Assembly: GCA_045532175.1 (NCBI GenBank)
Contig: JAZSFK010000057.1
Location: 1 to 36,020 of the forward strand
Reading direction: 5' to 3'
Origin: Fimenecus sp045532175
GTDB taxonomy: Bacteria; Bacillota; Clostridia; Oscillospirales; Acutalibacteraceae
Length of the DNA stretch: 36,020 bases
Below, piece after piece: positions 1-6,818 of the stretch. The notes beneath the pieces were generated by a model. That model was given only the letters and a program-made list of their open reading frames with translations, ran no database searches and was not told the DNA's origin. The number at the start of each line of letters is the position of its first letter. The first letter of the stretch is position 1. The translations under genes were made by a program, and so were the position numbers.

Positions 1-22
1 AATCAGCTTAAAAGGTTGATTA

Positions 23-138
<116 letters not shown>

Positions 139-145
139 TAAATAT

Positions 146-221
146 TCCTCTATAGCTCAGTCGGTAGAGCATGCGGCTGTTAACCGCAGGGTCGTTGGTT
201 CGAGTCCAACTGGGGGAGCCA
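146..221 (+). tRNA. tRNA-Asn (anticodon GTT)
   Basis: A full cloverleaf can be drawn. The acceptor stem pairs TCCTCTA with TGGGGGA (two G-U pairs), the D arm contains AGCTCAG, and the anticodon stem TGCGG/CCGCA (172-176/184-188) encloses CTGTTAA with anticodon GTT at 179-181. The T arm contains GGTTCGAGTCC and the CCA end is encoded (219-221). The gene is co-transcribed with the 5S rRNA and ends directly at a terminator. Confidence 0.97.
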
Positions 222-223
222 AA

Positions 224-257
224 AAATAAAGGACATCGCATGATGTCCTTTATTTTT
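224..257 (+). terminator. rRNA operon terminator
   Basis: GGACATC (231-237) pairs with GATGTCC (242-248) around a 4-nt loop. The stem extends through flanking AAATAAA/TTTATTT and ends in a T run. It starts three bases after the tRNA CCA end. Confidence 0.9.
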
Positions 258-259
258 AT

Positions 260-416
260 CCAATCCGAAGGATTGGTATGTAATCTTGCGTTAGCGAGTA
301 TGTAATTAGTGAAGCTGTATGTAATTTTCTAATTAATTCACTTCGGATTGATTACATACATTTTGTAAAATGGTTACATTCCGTTTTCAACGGATTACAT
401 ACAAGGCTACGCCTTG
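260..416. repeat. Hairpin-octamer palindromic array
   Basis: Short hairpins alternate with an 8-base word. TATGTAAT occurs at 277, 299 and 318. Its reverse complement ATTACATA occurs at 351 and 394, with a variant GTTACATT at 373. Between the words lie small inverted repeats at 260-276, 285-298, 359-372, 381-393 and 402-416. AATCCGAAG (262-270) also matches CTTCGGATT (341-349) across the centre, so the whole element is one imperfect palindrome. There is no ORF in it. The last hairpin overlaps the -35 of the next gene. Its function is unknown; it looks like a non-coding mobile or structured RNA/DNA element. Confidence 0.7.
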
Positions 417-442
417 ATTTTTGTATATTCAGTTGTTATAAT
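414..442 (+). promoter_or_regulatory. sigma-A promoter of the GNAT pair
   Basis: TTGATT (414-419), 17-bp spacer, TATAAT (437-442). The start codon is 18 bases downstream of the -10 box. The -35 box overlaps the last hairpin arm of the upstream palindromic array, so the element may affect expression. Confidence 0.75.
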
Positions 443-459
443 GATTTTGAGGTGAGATT

Positions 460-906
460 ATGACAAGCAATAAAGAACTTATTATTAGAAAAGCCAAACT
501 TTCTGATGCAGAAGACATCTATTACATTAACAAGACAAGTCTTGGTTATGATTACGCTTTAGATAAACAAAGAAATAATCTTGAAGCAGTTTTGGACGAT
601 AAAACACAAGTAATCTTAGTTGCTGACATTGGTAATAAGGTTGTTGGGTATATTCACTTGACAAGCTATGATGTAATTTACACAGATACATATAAAAATT
701 GTTTAGGACTGGCAGTTGACAATGATTACAAACGAATGGGTGTGGGTTCTTCTCTATTAAAACAAGGTGAAATCTGGGCGAAAGAAAATGGTGCAGTTGG
801 AATTCGTCTTTGTTCAGGTATTGAACGAGAAAATGCTCATAAATTTTACTTGTCACAAGGATATATTGAGAAAAAATTGCAGAAGAATTTGAAAAAGATA
901 TTTTAA
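460..906 (+). CDS. GNAT-family N-acetyltransferase
   Basis: A 148-residue protein covering one GNAT domain. GNAT enzymes move an acetyl group from acetyl-CoA to an amine on a small molecule or protein. The acetyl-CoA pyrophosphate-binding motif A is visible as DYKRMGVGSSLL (about residues 89-100, R-x-x-G-x-G pattern). It is followed by the usual C-terminal pattern ENAHKFYLSQGY. There is no signal or membrane segment, so it is cytosolic. The ATG follows GAGGTGAG by a short spacer and a strong promoter lies upstream. A second GNAT gene follows after 23 bp, so the two probably form an operon. The substrate cannot be told from sequence. Confidence 0.88.
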   Translation: MTSNKELIIRKAKLSDAEDIYYINKTSLGYDYALDKQRNNLEAVLDDKTQVILVADIGNKVVGYIHLTSYDVIYTDTYKNCLGLAVDNDYKRMGVGSSLLKQGEIWAKENGAVGIRLCSGIERENAHKFYLSQGYIEKKLQKNLKKIF

Positions 907-929
907 TAATTATGTTTTGGTGAGATATT

Positions 930-1439
930 ATGTCAGCACATACAATAAAAACAAATCGTTTGATTTTGAGAAATATTAAAAAGAGTGATGCGAAAAATAT
1001 AGAATACCTATTAAAGCCTGAAATTGAAAATTTTAGTGGACCATATATGCCACACAATAAAAAACAACTCTTACAGCATATTAATAGAATTAAGGGTGAC
1101 ACAGCATGGGGCATTACTCTAACTGACGGTACATTTATTGGAGATATAGGCATTTTTTCAGTTATTGAAAACAAAATAGGTGAAATTGCTTGGTATATTG
1201 ACCCTGCATATTGGAATAACGGGTATGCTTTTGATGCTGGAAATGCCGTTTTAAAGTATTGTTTTGAAACACTTGGGTTTACAAGAATAAGTGCTCAAAT
1301 ATCTGCTGATAATCAAAGGTCAAGGAATCTTGCAGAAAAATTGGGTTTTGAATTTCACGGTATATTACCACAAGCAAATCTTGGTGGTAAAGTAGATGAT
1401 ATTGCGTATTATTCAATATCTTCAAGAGAAAAACGGTAA
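930..1439 (+). CDS. RimJ/RimL-type GNAT N-acetyltransferase
   Basis: A 169-residue protein of the RimJ/RimL branch of GNAT enzymes. The opening IKTNRLILRNIKKSDA is the standard N-terminal signature. It is followed by IGDIGIF, IAWYIDPAYWNNGYAFDA (the acetyl-CoA-binding region) and ISADNQRSRNLAEKLGFEFHGIL (about residues 126-148), typical of enzymes that acetylate N-terminal or small-molecule amines. The gene is second in a two-gene operon and is followed by a terminator. It is only distantly related to the neighbouring GNAT, so this is not a simple tandem duplication. The substrate is unknown. Confidence 0.88.
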   Translation: MSAHTIKTNRLILRNIKKSDAKNIEYLLKPEIENFSGPYMPHNKKQLLQHINRIKGDTAWGITLTDGTFIGDIGIFSVIENKIGEIAWYIDPAYWNNGYAFDAGNAVLKYCFETLGFTRISAQISADNQRSRNLAEKLGFEFHGILPQANLGGKVDDIAYYSISSREKR

Positions 1440-1459
1440 TAACAAATTTGGATTTATGG

Positions 1460-1489
1460 AAACCCTTGATTTTCAAGGGTTTCTTTTTT
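1460..1489 (+). terminator. Terminator of the GNAT operon
   Basis: AAACCCTTGA (1460-1469) pairs with TCAAGGGTTT (1473-1482) around a short loop and is followed by CTTTTTT. Confidence 0.9.
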
Positions 1490-1594
1490 ATGACACGAAA
1501 AATATTGTGATTGTTACGGTAAAAGGCTTTATACTATTCTTGCTTTCTGTTGATGTTGATTTATAGTTTTGCAAAAAGTAAAGAGAAAAACATT

Positions 1595-1675
1595 ATGAAA
1601 GCAAATAGTATGAAAAATCTTATAACAGGTGTAGTGTTTTTCTTGCTTATAGAGGCAGAAAATGATATGTTTTAA
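1595..1675 (+). CDS. Possible 26-residue membrane peptide (doubtful)
   Basis: A short frame from ATG 1595 to TAA 1675 encodes 26 residues with a hydrophobic core (LITGVVFFLLI), reading like a signal peptide or an isolated membrane helix. There is no convincing ribosome site; only a weak AAAGAGA lies upstream. It overlaps the stop codon of the opposing gene by 4 bases. A gene remnant is as likely as a real mini-gene. Otherwise 1490-1671 holds nothing recognisable. Confidence 0.2.
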   Translation: MKANSMKNLITGVVFFLLIEAENDMF

Positions 1676-2715
1676 TTCAGTAAGGCTTGTGAAAAATCAT
1701 CCGCACACCCGATAACTGTGTCTGTATCGGTGAATTCCTTTATGCAATTATTATATTTAAATCTTTCATCCCTGCCATCAAAGAGAGAAAGAATGGCTTT
1801 ATCGAGCAGGGAGTTTTCAACTGTGAGTAATGTTTTGACATTTTCACTTGCAAGAATGGTTTTGTCCGTGAAAAATCGTGCAACATTTACTTCGCTTTGA
1901 GGGATAAAGGGTAACTGATGATTGCTGTCCGAAATACAAACAGACAGATTAAGGGACGGAAACAGCAAAAATTGAAAAAAGTCCTTACCAAAATATGCCG
2001 GAGAAGCAAAAAAATTCATATTCCGGACCCGGGCATAATTCTTTATAACACCAAGTATTATTGCCCCTGCAAAGCCTGTTTCGTCTCTGATGCATATAAC
2101 CTTTTCGCATATATCGAAAATTGTGTCATAGTGCGTATGAAAACCCAGCGGAGTGGGGGAGGAAAGAAAGCGGATTTCCCCTCTGCCCTTTTCACTTGCT
2201 CCGTTAAGATTTCTTAAACACAGGCGATGAATAAAATTTACAATTCTATCCTCATCAAGCCTTGGCGAAAGTGAATTGTGCAGTTTTTCTCGCACAAGTG
2301 AAGCCTGATTCAGTAATTTACAGGCTTTTTTATAATGGTTATTTTCTTTTGATTTACCAGTCAGTACCTCACGTAACAAATCTCTCGGATAATTTCTTGT
2401 GTTTGTAATACTTATGCTCTTCTCCCATATTTCAGGCAAAATAGGGGTAATTTTGTTGTAGCCACCGTCGGAAAGTATGTATGTGTTAAGGTTTTTGATA
2501 TAAATTCCATCCGTTGACTCATCATAAAAGGGGTTAAAAAGAGTAATATTATATCCACGAAGGTTTTCTATTAGTCTTTTGAAGAAACTTGCCCGTTCAA
2601 CATCATTTCCGTCACGAAGTATGTAAATTTTTGCGTTAGGGTCTCTTTTATAAATGGTGTTGTATGCTGAACAGTAGCCGGAACTGCAAATAGTGCTTGA
2701 AAAATACCTTTCCAA
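1672..2715 (-). CDS. Degenerate PRK06851-like double P-loop-fold protein
   Basis: About 347 residues in two repeated halves. The layout matches the clostridial/bacillar PRK06851-type ATPases, which have two P-loop domains, each with a 'G-x-P-G-T-G-K-S' loop and then a DP/pel segment. Here the first loop reads RDGNDVERASFF and the second RDETGFAGAII, so both Walker A lysines are absent; ATP hydrolysis is unlikely. Matching landmarks are IYILRDGN...IYIKNLNTYILSDG in the first half and TPLGFHTHYDTIF...FPSLNLSVCISD in the second. A GTG at 2724 overlaps the ribosome site GAGGTG; a TTG at 2715, spaced 6 bases after it, is the better start. It has its own promoter divergent from fba. The family assignment is by remembered pattern only; function unknown. 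Confidence 0.5.
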   Translation of the reverse strand: MERYFSSTICSSGYCSAYNTIYKRDPNAKIYILRDGNDVERASFFKRLIENLRGYNITLFNPFYDESTDGIYIKNLNTYILSDGGYNKITPILPEIWEKSISITNTRNYPRDLLREVLTGKSKENNHYKKACKLLNQASLVREKLHNSLSPRLDEDRIVNFIHRLCLRNLNGASEKGRGEIRFLSSPTPLGFHTHYDTIFDICEKVICIRDETGFAGAIILGVIKNYARVRNMNFFASPAYFGKDFFQFLLFPSLNLSVCISDSNHQLPFIPQSEVNVARFFTDKTILASENVKTLLTVENSLLDKAILSLFDGRDERFKYNNCIKEFTDTDTVIGCADDFSQALLN

Positions 2716-2733
2716 TTTTATCACCTCATACTT

Positions 2734-2762
2734 ATACTATTCGTTAGGTTTAATTTTGTTAA
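2734..2762 (-). promoter_or_regulatory. Promoter for the P-loop-like gene
   Basis: On the minus strand: TTAACA (2757-2762), 17-bp spacer, TAGTAT (2734-2739). It lies back to back with the fba promoter, with 4 bp between the two -35 boxes. Confidence 0.5.
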
Positions 2763-2766
2763 TTTG

Positions 2767-2795
2767 TTGACATTTAGATGCAGGTGATATATAAT
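2767..2795 (+). promoter_or_regulatory. Consensus sigma-A promoter of fba
   Basis: TTGACA (2767-2772), exactly 17 bp, TATAAT (2790-2795). Both hexamers match the consensus perfectly, as expected for a highly expressed glycolytic gene. Confidence 0.92.
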
Positions 2796-2830
2796 ATTTG
2801 CGATAAAATTTTATAGGAGTGTATAAACAT

Positions 2831-3697
2831 ATGCCATTAGTAAATGCAAAAGAAATGCTTACAAAAGCAAAGGCTGGTCATTATGCAGTTGGTCAGTTCA
2901 ATATCAATAACCTTGAGTGGCCAAAGTCAATTGTTCTCACTGCACAGGAATTGAATTCACCCGTTATCCTTGGTGTGTCTGAAGGTGCAGGTAAATATAT
3001 GTGCGGCTACAAAACAGTTGTAGGTATGGTTGAGGGTATGCTTGAAGGCCTCAACATCACAGTTCCCGTTGCTCTTCACCTTGACCACGGTTCATACGAA
3101 GGTGCAAAGGCTTGTATCGAAGCAGGTTTCAGCTCAATCATGTTCGACGGTTCTCACTATCCTATCGATGAAAACATCGAAAAGACAAAGGAACTCGTTG
3201 CAATCTGCGAAGAAAAGGGTCTTTCAATCGAAGCTGAAGTTGGTTCAATCGGCGGCGAGGAAGACGGCGTTGTCGGTGCAGGCGAATGTGCTGACCCCAA
3301 CGAATGCAAGATGATTGCTGACCTTGGCGTTACAATGCTTGCAGCAGGTATCGGTAACATCCACGGTAAATATCCCGAAAACTGGGCAGGTCTTTCATTT
3401 GAAACTCTTGCAGCAGTTCAGGAAAAGACAGGCACAATGCCACTTGTTCTTCATGGTGGTACAGGTATTCCTGCAGAAATGATTAAGAAGGCTATTTCTC
3501 TCGGCGTTTCAAAAATCAACGTTAATACAGAATGTCAGCTTGCATTCCAGGAAGCAACAAGAAAGTACATTGAAGAAGGCAAGGACCTTCAGGGCAAGGG
3601 CTTTGACCCAAGAAAGCTTTTAGCTCCCGGTGTAGAAGCAATCAAGGCTACAGTACGTGAAAAGATTGAGCTTTTCGGTTCAGCTAATAAAGCATAA
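2831..3697 (+). CDS. fba: Class II fructose-1,6-bisphosphate aldolase
   Basis: Reversibly splits fructose 1,6-bisphosphate into dihydroxyacetone phosphate and glyceraldehyde 3-phosphate; a zinc enzyme of glycolysis and gluconeogenesis. From ATG 2831 the protein has 288 residues. HLDHG (83-87) carries the catalytic Asp85 and zinc ligand His86. E136 (SIEAEVGSIGG), His178 (GNIHGKY) and His208 (VLHGGTG) complete the metal and phosphate site, and NVNTE follows. The frame is open upstream to a GTG at 2819, but that GTG overlaps the ribosome site AGGAG (2815-2819); ATG 2831, giving the family start MPLV, is preferred. It is monocistronic, with a perfect promoter and two downstream terminators. Codon use is biased to a small set (GAA, AAG, GGT, GTT), consistent with high expression. 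Confidence 0.97.
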   Translation: MPLVNAKEMLTKAKAGHYAVGQFNINNLEWPKSIVLTAQELNSPVILGVSEGAGKYMCGYKTVVGMVEGMLEGLNITVPVALHLDHGSYEGAKACIEAGFSSIMFDGSHYPIDENIEKTKELVAICEEKGLSIEAEVGSIGGEEDGVVGAGECADPNECKMIADLGVTMLAAGIGNIHGKYPENWAGLSFETLAAVQEKTGTMPLVLHGGTGIPAEMIKKAISLGVSKINVNTECQLAFQEATRKYIEEGKDLQGKGFDPRKLLAPGVEAIKATVREKIELFGSANKA

Positions 3698-3715
3698 AAT
3701 AGTTTAATTTTCCGC

Positions 3716-3748
3716 AATACCGCGTGTCTATCGGCTCGCGGTATTTTT
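3716..3748 (+). terminator. fba terminator, first copy
   Basis: AATACCGCG (3716-3724) pairs with CGCGGTATT (3737-3745) around a 12-nt loop, then a T run. The 5' half recurs in the second hairpin at 3869. Confidence 0.85.
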
Positions 3749-3868
3749 ATACAGCTTCGCCTCTGACACATTGTCTTGCGAAAAATTAAATCTATTTTAC
3801 AGATTTTTGTTTCGTGAGATTGCCTAACAAAGGATAACTCAAATTAGTAGGATTGAATAGTTTTCCGC

Positions 3869-3903
3869 AATACCGCGTGTCAACAGACACGCGGTATTTT
3901 TTA
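3869..3903 (+). terminator. Second, duplicated terminator hairpin
   Basis: AATACCGCGTGTC (3869-3881) and GACACGCGGTATT (3886-3898) form a perfect 13-bp stem with a 4-nt loop and a T run. The left flank, TTTTCCGCAATACCGCGTGTC starting near 3861, repeats the sequence before the first hairpin about 150 bp upstream. The intervening 3749-3860 contains no gene. Confidence 0.75.
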
Positions 3904-3908
3904 TAATA

Positions 3909-3940
3909 AAAGCACCCTTGAAAAAGAGTGCTTATTTTTT
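3909..3940. terminator. Bidirectional terminator between fba and the GH5 gene
   Basis: AAGCAC (3910-3915) pairs with GTGCTT (3928-3933), with a smaller inner CTT/AAG stem. A/T runs lie on both sides, so it can stop the minus-strand glycosidase transcript as well as read-through from fba. Confidence 0.65.
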
Positions 3941-5354
3941 AATATTCAATTATTATTTCATTCTTACCAATTTTGTTTTTGTATGTAACAACACCCTTAT
4001 TCGGAACATAAACTTCAGTTTTAATGTTTTTAGGATATTCCTTGTTACAAGTCCATTTCAATATGAATTTGCGGTTTTCGCTGTCCGTATTTATTTCATC
4101 AATATCACCACAAACAGCAACGGGATATGGTCTGTTGAAAATACTCTTGAGTTCATCTTTTTTGAAATCATATCCCCAATAAATACTGCTCCAATGGTAC
4201 TTTTCAAACTCACTCATAATAAAGTCAATATGACGAAGCCACTCGTGACCGGGTGCACCGCCACCCCATTCGCCGAAAAGCACAGGCACATTCATATTCA
4301 ACTGATTTTTCCTGATTTCCCGCAGGATACACCTTACTCGATTATCGCTTGAATACTTGTTGTACAGAGGTGAATCAATAAAAATATCGTATGCGTGAGG
4401 GGAGTAAATATCGTTTTCCTTGGTACTTATTTTAAAAGGTAAGCCTAAATTTGCATAATAGTTATGCTCAAAGAAATTGAAAATACCTTTTTTATTTACA
4501 TTTTTACAAGCGTTATCAAAAAACGGCTGATAGTAATCACTGTTGAATTCGGTTGTGTATTGGTCCAGTCCGTTTATGGCGTCATAGAATTTTTCTTCAC
4601 TATCCATTGTGGCAAGCAGGTTATAAAGTCCTTTTTTAGTGCGGAAAAAGGAATAGACTTTCAGAGCAAATTTTGCAAATCCCGTTTTATCCTTGCAATT
4701 CTTAAAATAATTCTCAAAACTTACATCTTTGTCATAGGCAGTTTGGATTATATTTGATGCAAGGGTTAAAAACACCTTACGACCGTCTTTATGTATGTAT
4801 GGCTCATTAAAATAGTCGTAACCGATTATATTTTCACAGTCGGAAAGCTTGTCTGCAACATATTCCCACATCTTAATAAATTTTGTTTGTATGTTATTGC
4901 GGTTGGTCCAAAAATCATAAAAAGCATTCTGAACGCCTTGCATATAGAAATATCCCTCTGCCCAGATTGCATATTGCCTTGGGTTGGTATAAGACGGGTC
5001 AATAGCCCATTTTGGTGCACCGTCACCGTGGAAATGATGTGAAAACAAGTCCTGATGCATATCAAACATAACACAGATATTGTTTTCAGCACATTTGTCA
5101 ATAAATTTCTTAAGTGCGAAAATTAGGCCGTCGTTATATTTGCCCTCGTGAGGCTCAATGGCAGCCCAAGTAATTCCGAGACGGACAATGTTGACACCAA
5201 TGTCTTTCATATCCCTGAAGACCTTTTTCTTTAAAAGTTGTTTGTGAACAAGGTGTTTATTTGCATCGTGTTCTTTAATGCAAAAGTTAACTCCACGGAA
5301 TATTCTTTCTCTGCCGTATTCATCTCTGATTTTTAAGTTGTCGCAATAAAACAT
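3939..5354 (-). CDS. GH5 glycoside hydrolase, endoglycoceramidase-like
   Basis: A 471-residue retaining beta-glycosidase of the GH5 superfamily, closest in pattern to the endoglycoceramidase-like branch. Seen: RGVN at 20-23; VRLGITWAAIEP (57-68); FDMHQDLFSHHFHGDGAPKWA (97-117), a signature of that branch; acid/base Glu184 in YFNEP; HAYD at 320-323; nucleophile Glu362 in LFGEWGG. After about residue 395 a beta-rich C-terminal domain follows. There is no signal peptide, so the enzyme should act inside the cell on imported glycosides, unlike secreted endoglycoceramidases. The start ATG is preceded by GAGGG. It is monocistronic, convergent with fba and divergent from the AlaX gene. The true substrate is not known. 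Confidence 0.85.
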   Translation of the reverse strand: MFYCDNLKIRDEYGRERIFRGVNFCIKEHDANKHLVHKQLLKKKVFRDMKDIGVNIVRLGITWAAIEPHEGKYNDGLIFALKKFIDKCAENNICVMFDMHQDLFSHHFHGDGAPKWAIDPSYTNPRQYAIWAEGYFYMQGVQNAFYDFWTNRNNIQTKFIKMWEYVADKLSDCENIIGYDYFNEPYIHKDGRKVFLTLASNIIQTAYDKDVSFENYFKNCKDKTGFAKFALKVYSFFRTKKGLYNLLATMDSEEKFYDAINGLDQYTTEFNSDYYQPFFDNACKNVNKKGIFNFFEHNYYANLGLPFKISTKENDIYSPHAYDIFIDSPLYNKYSSDNRVRCILREIRKNQLNMNVPVLFGEWGGGAPGHEWLRHIDFIMSEFEKYHWSSIYWGYDFKKDELKSIFNRPYPVAVCGDIDEINTDSENRKFILKWTCNKEYPKNIKTEVYVPNKGVVTYKNKIGKNEIIIEY

Positions 5355-5427
5355 AATTTTCCCTCGTGTTTATTGTGGTACAGTTTAATTTTAACATAGT
5401 AAAACAATTAATACAATCAACAAATAG

Positions 5428-5456
5428 TTGATAAAGTGACGGATATTTAGTATAAT
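5428..5456 (+). promoter_or_regulatory. Promoter of the AlaX gene
   Basis: TTGATA (5428-5433), 17 bp, TATAAT (5451-5456). The ribosome site GTGAGGTG (5462-5469) follows closely, so the leader is very short. Confidence 0.82.
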
Positions 5457-5474
5457 TATCCGTGAGGTGTTTAT

Positions 5475-6632
5475 ATGATTACTCCAACAACAAAACTTTA
5501 CGAAAATGATTCATATATAAAGGATTTTTCAGCAATTGTTCTTTCCTGCGAGGAAAAAGACGGTGCATACTTTGTAGTGCTGGATAAAACTGCATTTTTT
5601 CCTGAAGGTGGCGGACAGGATGCAGATAAAGGCAAAATAGGAGATGTAGATGTCCTTGATGTGCAGATTAAAGGCGATATTATTTATCATAAGCTCGAAA
5701 AACCACTTGAAACAGGCTTAACAGTTGATTGCAGTATTGATTGGGAAAAACGTTTCAGCAGAATGCAGAATCACACAGGTGAACATATTGTTTCGGGTGT
5801 TATTCATAGTCTTTTTGGTTACAACAATGTCGGTTTTCACATGAATGACACTCTTGTGACTCTTGATGTTGACGGACCCTTGAATGATGACGATATAAAG
5901 AAAGTTGAACTTAAATCCAACAAGGCAATTTATGAGAATAAGAACATAAAAGCGATTTATCCCACAGCGGAAGAATTACCGAATTACGACTATCGCAGTA
6001 AGCTTGATATTACAGAGGGTGTACGCCTTATTGAAATTGAGGATTATGACCTTTGTGCTTGCTGTGCACCCCACGTCGCAAAAACGGGTGAAATCGGAAT
6101 TATTAAAATTATCGGATATATTCCCTATAAAAAGGGTACGAGAATTGAAATGCTCTGTGGTTTTTTAGCGTTCAATGATTACAGTAATCTTCATTCTACA
6201 AATAAATCGGTTATGAATATGCTTTCTGCAAAACGGTTTGAAATTGCCGAATCCGTTGAGAGAATTCAAGGTGAATTGGGTAACGCAAGGGCAGAAAACA
6301 AAAAACTTATGTCCGAACTTGCAACCTTGAAAATGGAAAAACATCTTAACGGAAATCGGGTTTGTGTGTTCATTGACAGCGTTTCTTATGATGAATTGCG
6401 AAACTGCTCAAACACACTGATTGAAGAATATGAGTATTGCTACTTGTTCTCAAATACTGACAATGATAATTATATTTATGTTGTGTCAAGTAAAGAAAAC
6501 AATGTCCGTGAATTGGTACAAAACCTTAATAAAACCTTTAACGGAAAGGGTGGCGGACGAGATACCTACGCACAAGGAAAAATTACGGGTACAAAAGATG
6601 AAATTTTAGCATACTTTAAGAAAAATATATAG
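5475..6632 (+). CDS. AlaX-type (AlaX-L) alanyl-tRNA editing hydrolase
   Basis: A free-standing editing protein that hydrolyses Ser-tRNA(Ala) or Gly-tRNA(Ala), related to the C-terminal half of alanyl-tRNA synthetase. It has 385 residues. An N-terminal second-additional-domain-like part includes FFPEGGGQDADKG (41-53). Zinc ligands are His100 and His104 (HTGEH) and Cys196 and His200 (CCAPH). A coiled-coil hairpin covers about 253-292. The C-terminal DHHA1 domain has GKGGGRDTYAQG (357-368). The presence of DHHA1 makes it the long AlaX class. It has its own promoter and terminator and no partner gene in an operon. Confidence 0.93.
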   Translation: MITPTTKLYENDSYIKDFSAIVLSCEEKDGAYFVVLDKTAFFPEGGGQDADKGKIGDVDVLDVQIKGDIIYHKLEKPLETGLTVDCSIDWEKRFSRMQNHTGEHIVSGVIHSLFGYNNVGFHMNDTLVTLDVDGPLNDDDIKKVELKSNKAIYENKNIKAIYPTAEELPNYDYRSKLDITEGVRLIEIEDYDLCACCAPHVAKTGEIGIIKIIGYIPYKKGTRIEMLCGFLAFNDYSNLHSTNKSVMNMLSAKRFEIAESVERIQGELGNARAENKKLMSELATLKMEKHLNGNRVCVFIDSVSYDELRNCSNTLIEEYEYCYLFSNTDNDNYIYVVSSKENNVRELVQNLNKTFNGKGGGRDTYAQGKITGTKDEILAYFKKNI

Positions 6633-6647
6633 GTCTGTGTTACAGAT

Positions 6648-6690
6648 AAGAACCACTCTGCAAGGCTTTCTTGCAGGGTGATTCTTTTTT
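6648..6690 (+). terminator. Terminator of the AlaX gene
   Basis: A long stem centred on CACTCTGCAAG/CTTGCAGGGTG with a GCTTT loop, flanked by GAA/TTC and followed by six T residues. Confidence 0.88.
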
Positions 6691-6732
6691 ATGAAAGAAG
6701 CTTTTTCGGTTTTTGTTGACACGAATATTATC

Positions 6733-6788
6733 GTTGAGTTTGTTTAAAAACCACTCAACTTGACGAATTTGTAATTTTTTGGTAAAAT
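6733..6788 (+). promoter_or_regulatory. Promoter with upstream inverted repeat for the CHAP hydrolase
   Basis: TTGACG (6760-6765), 17 bp, TAAAAT (6783-6788). Directly upstream of the -35, GTTGAGT (6733-6739) and ACTCAAC (6753-6759) form a 7-bp inverted repeat with a 13-bp spacer. This may be an operator or activator site; no regulator can be named. Confidence 0.7.
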
Positions 6789-6818
6789 AAATAAGATATT
6801 GTGTTTTTAGGAGATAAT

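Noticed and set aside
260..416. CRISPR array
   Set aside because: The repeated word is only 8 bases, changes strand halfway, and the intervening units are hairpins rather than unique spacers; no cas gene is present.
527..1174. A 215-residue minus-strand frame
   Set aside because: It is antisense to both GNAT genes, which have clear motifs, promoter and ribosome sites; the antisense protein has no recognisable features.
1490..1671. A promoter near 1505-1535
   Set aside because: TATACT at 1530 has only a TTGTGA at 19-bp spacing and no convincing gene behind it.
2819..2830. GTG 2819 as the start of fba
   Set aside because: It overlaps the AGGAG ribosome site and adds residues not found in class II aldolases; ATG 2831 gives the family start.
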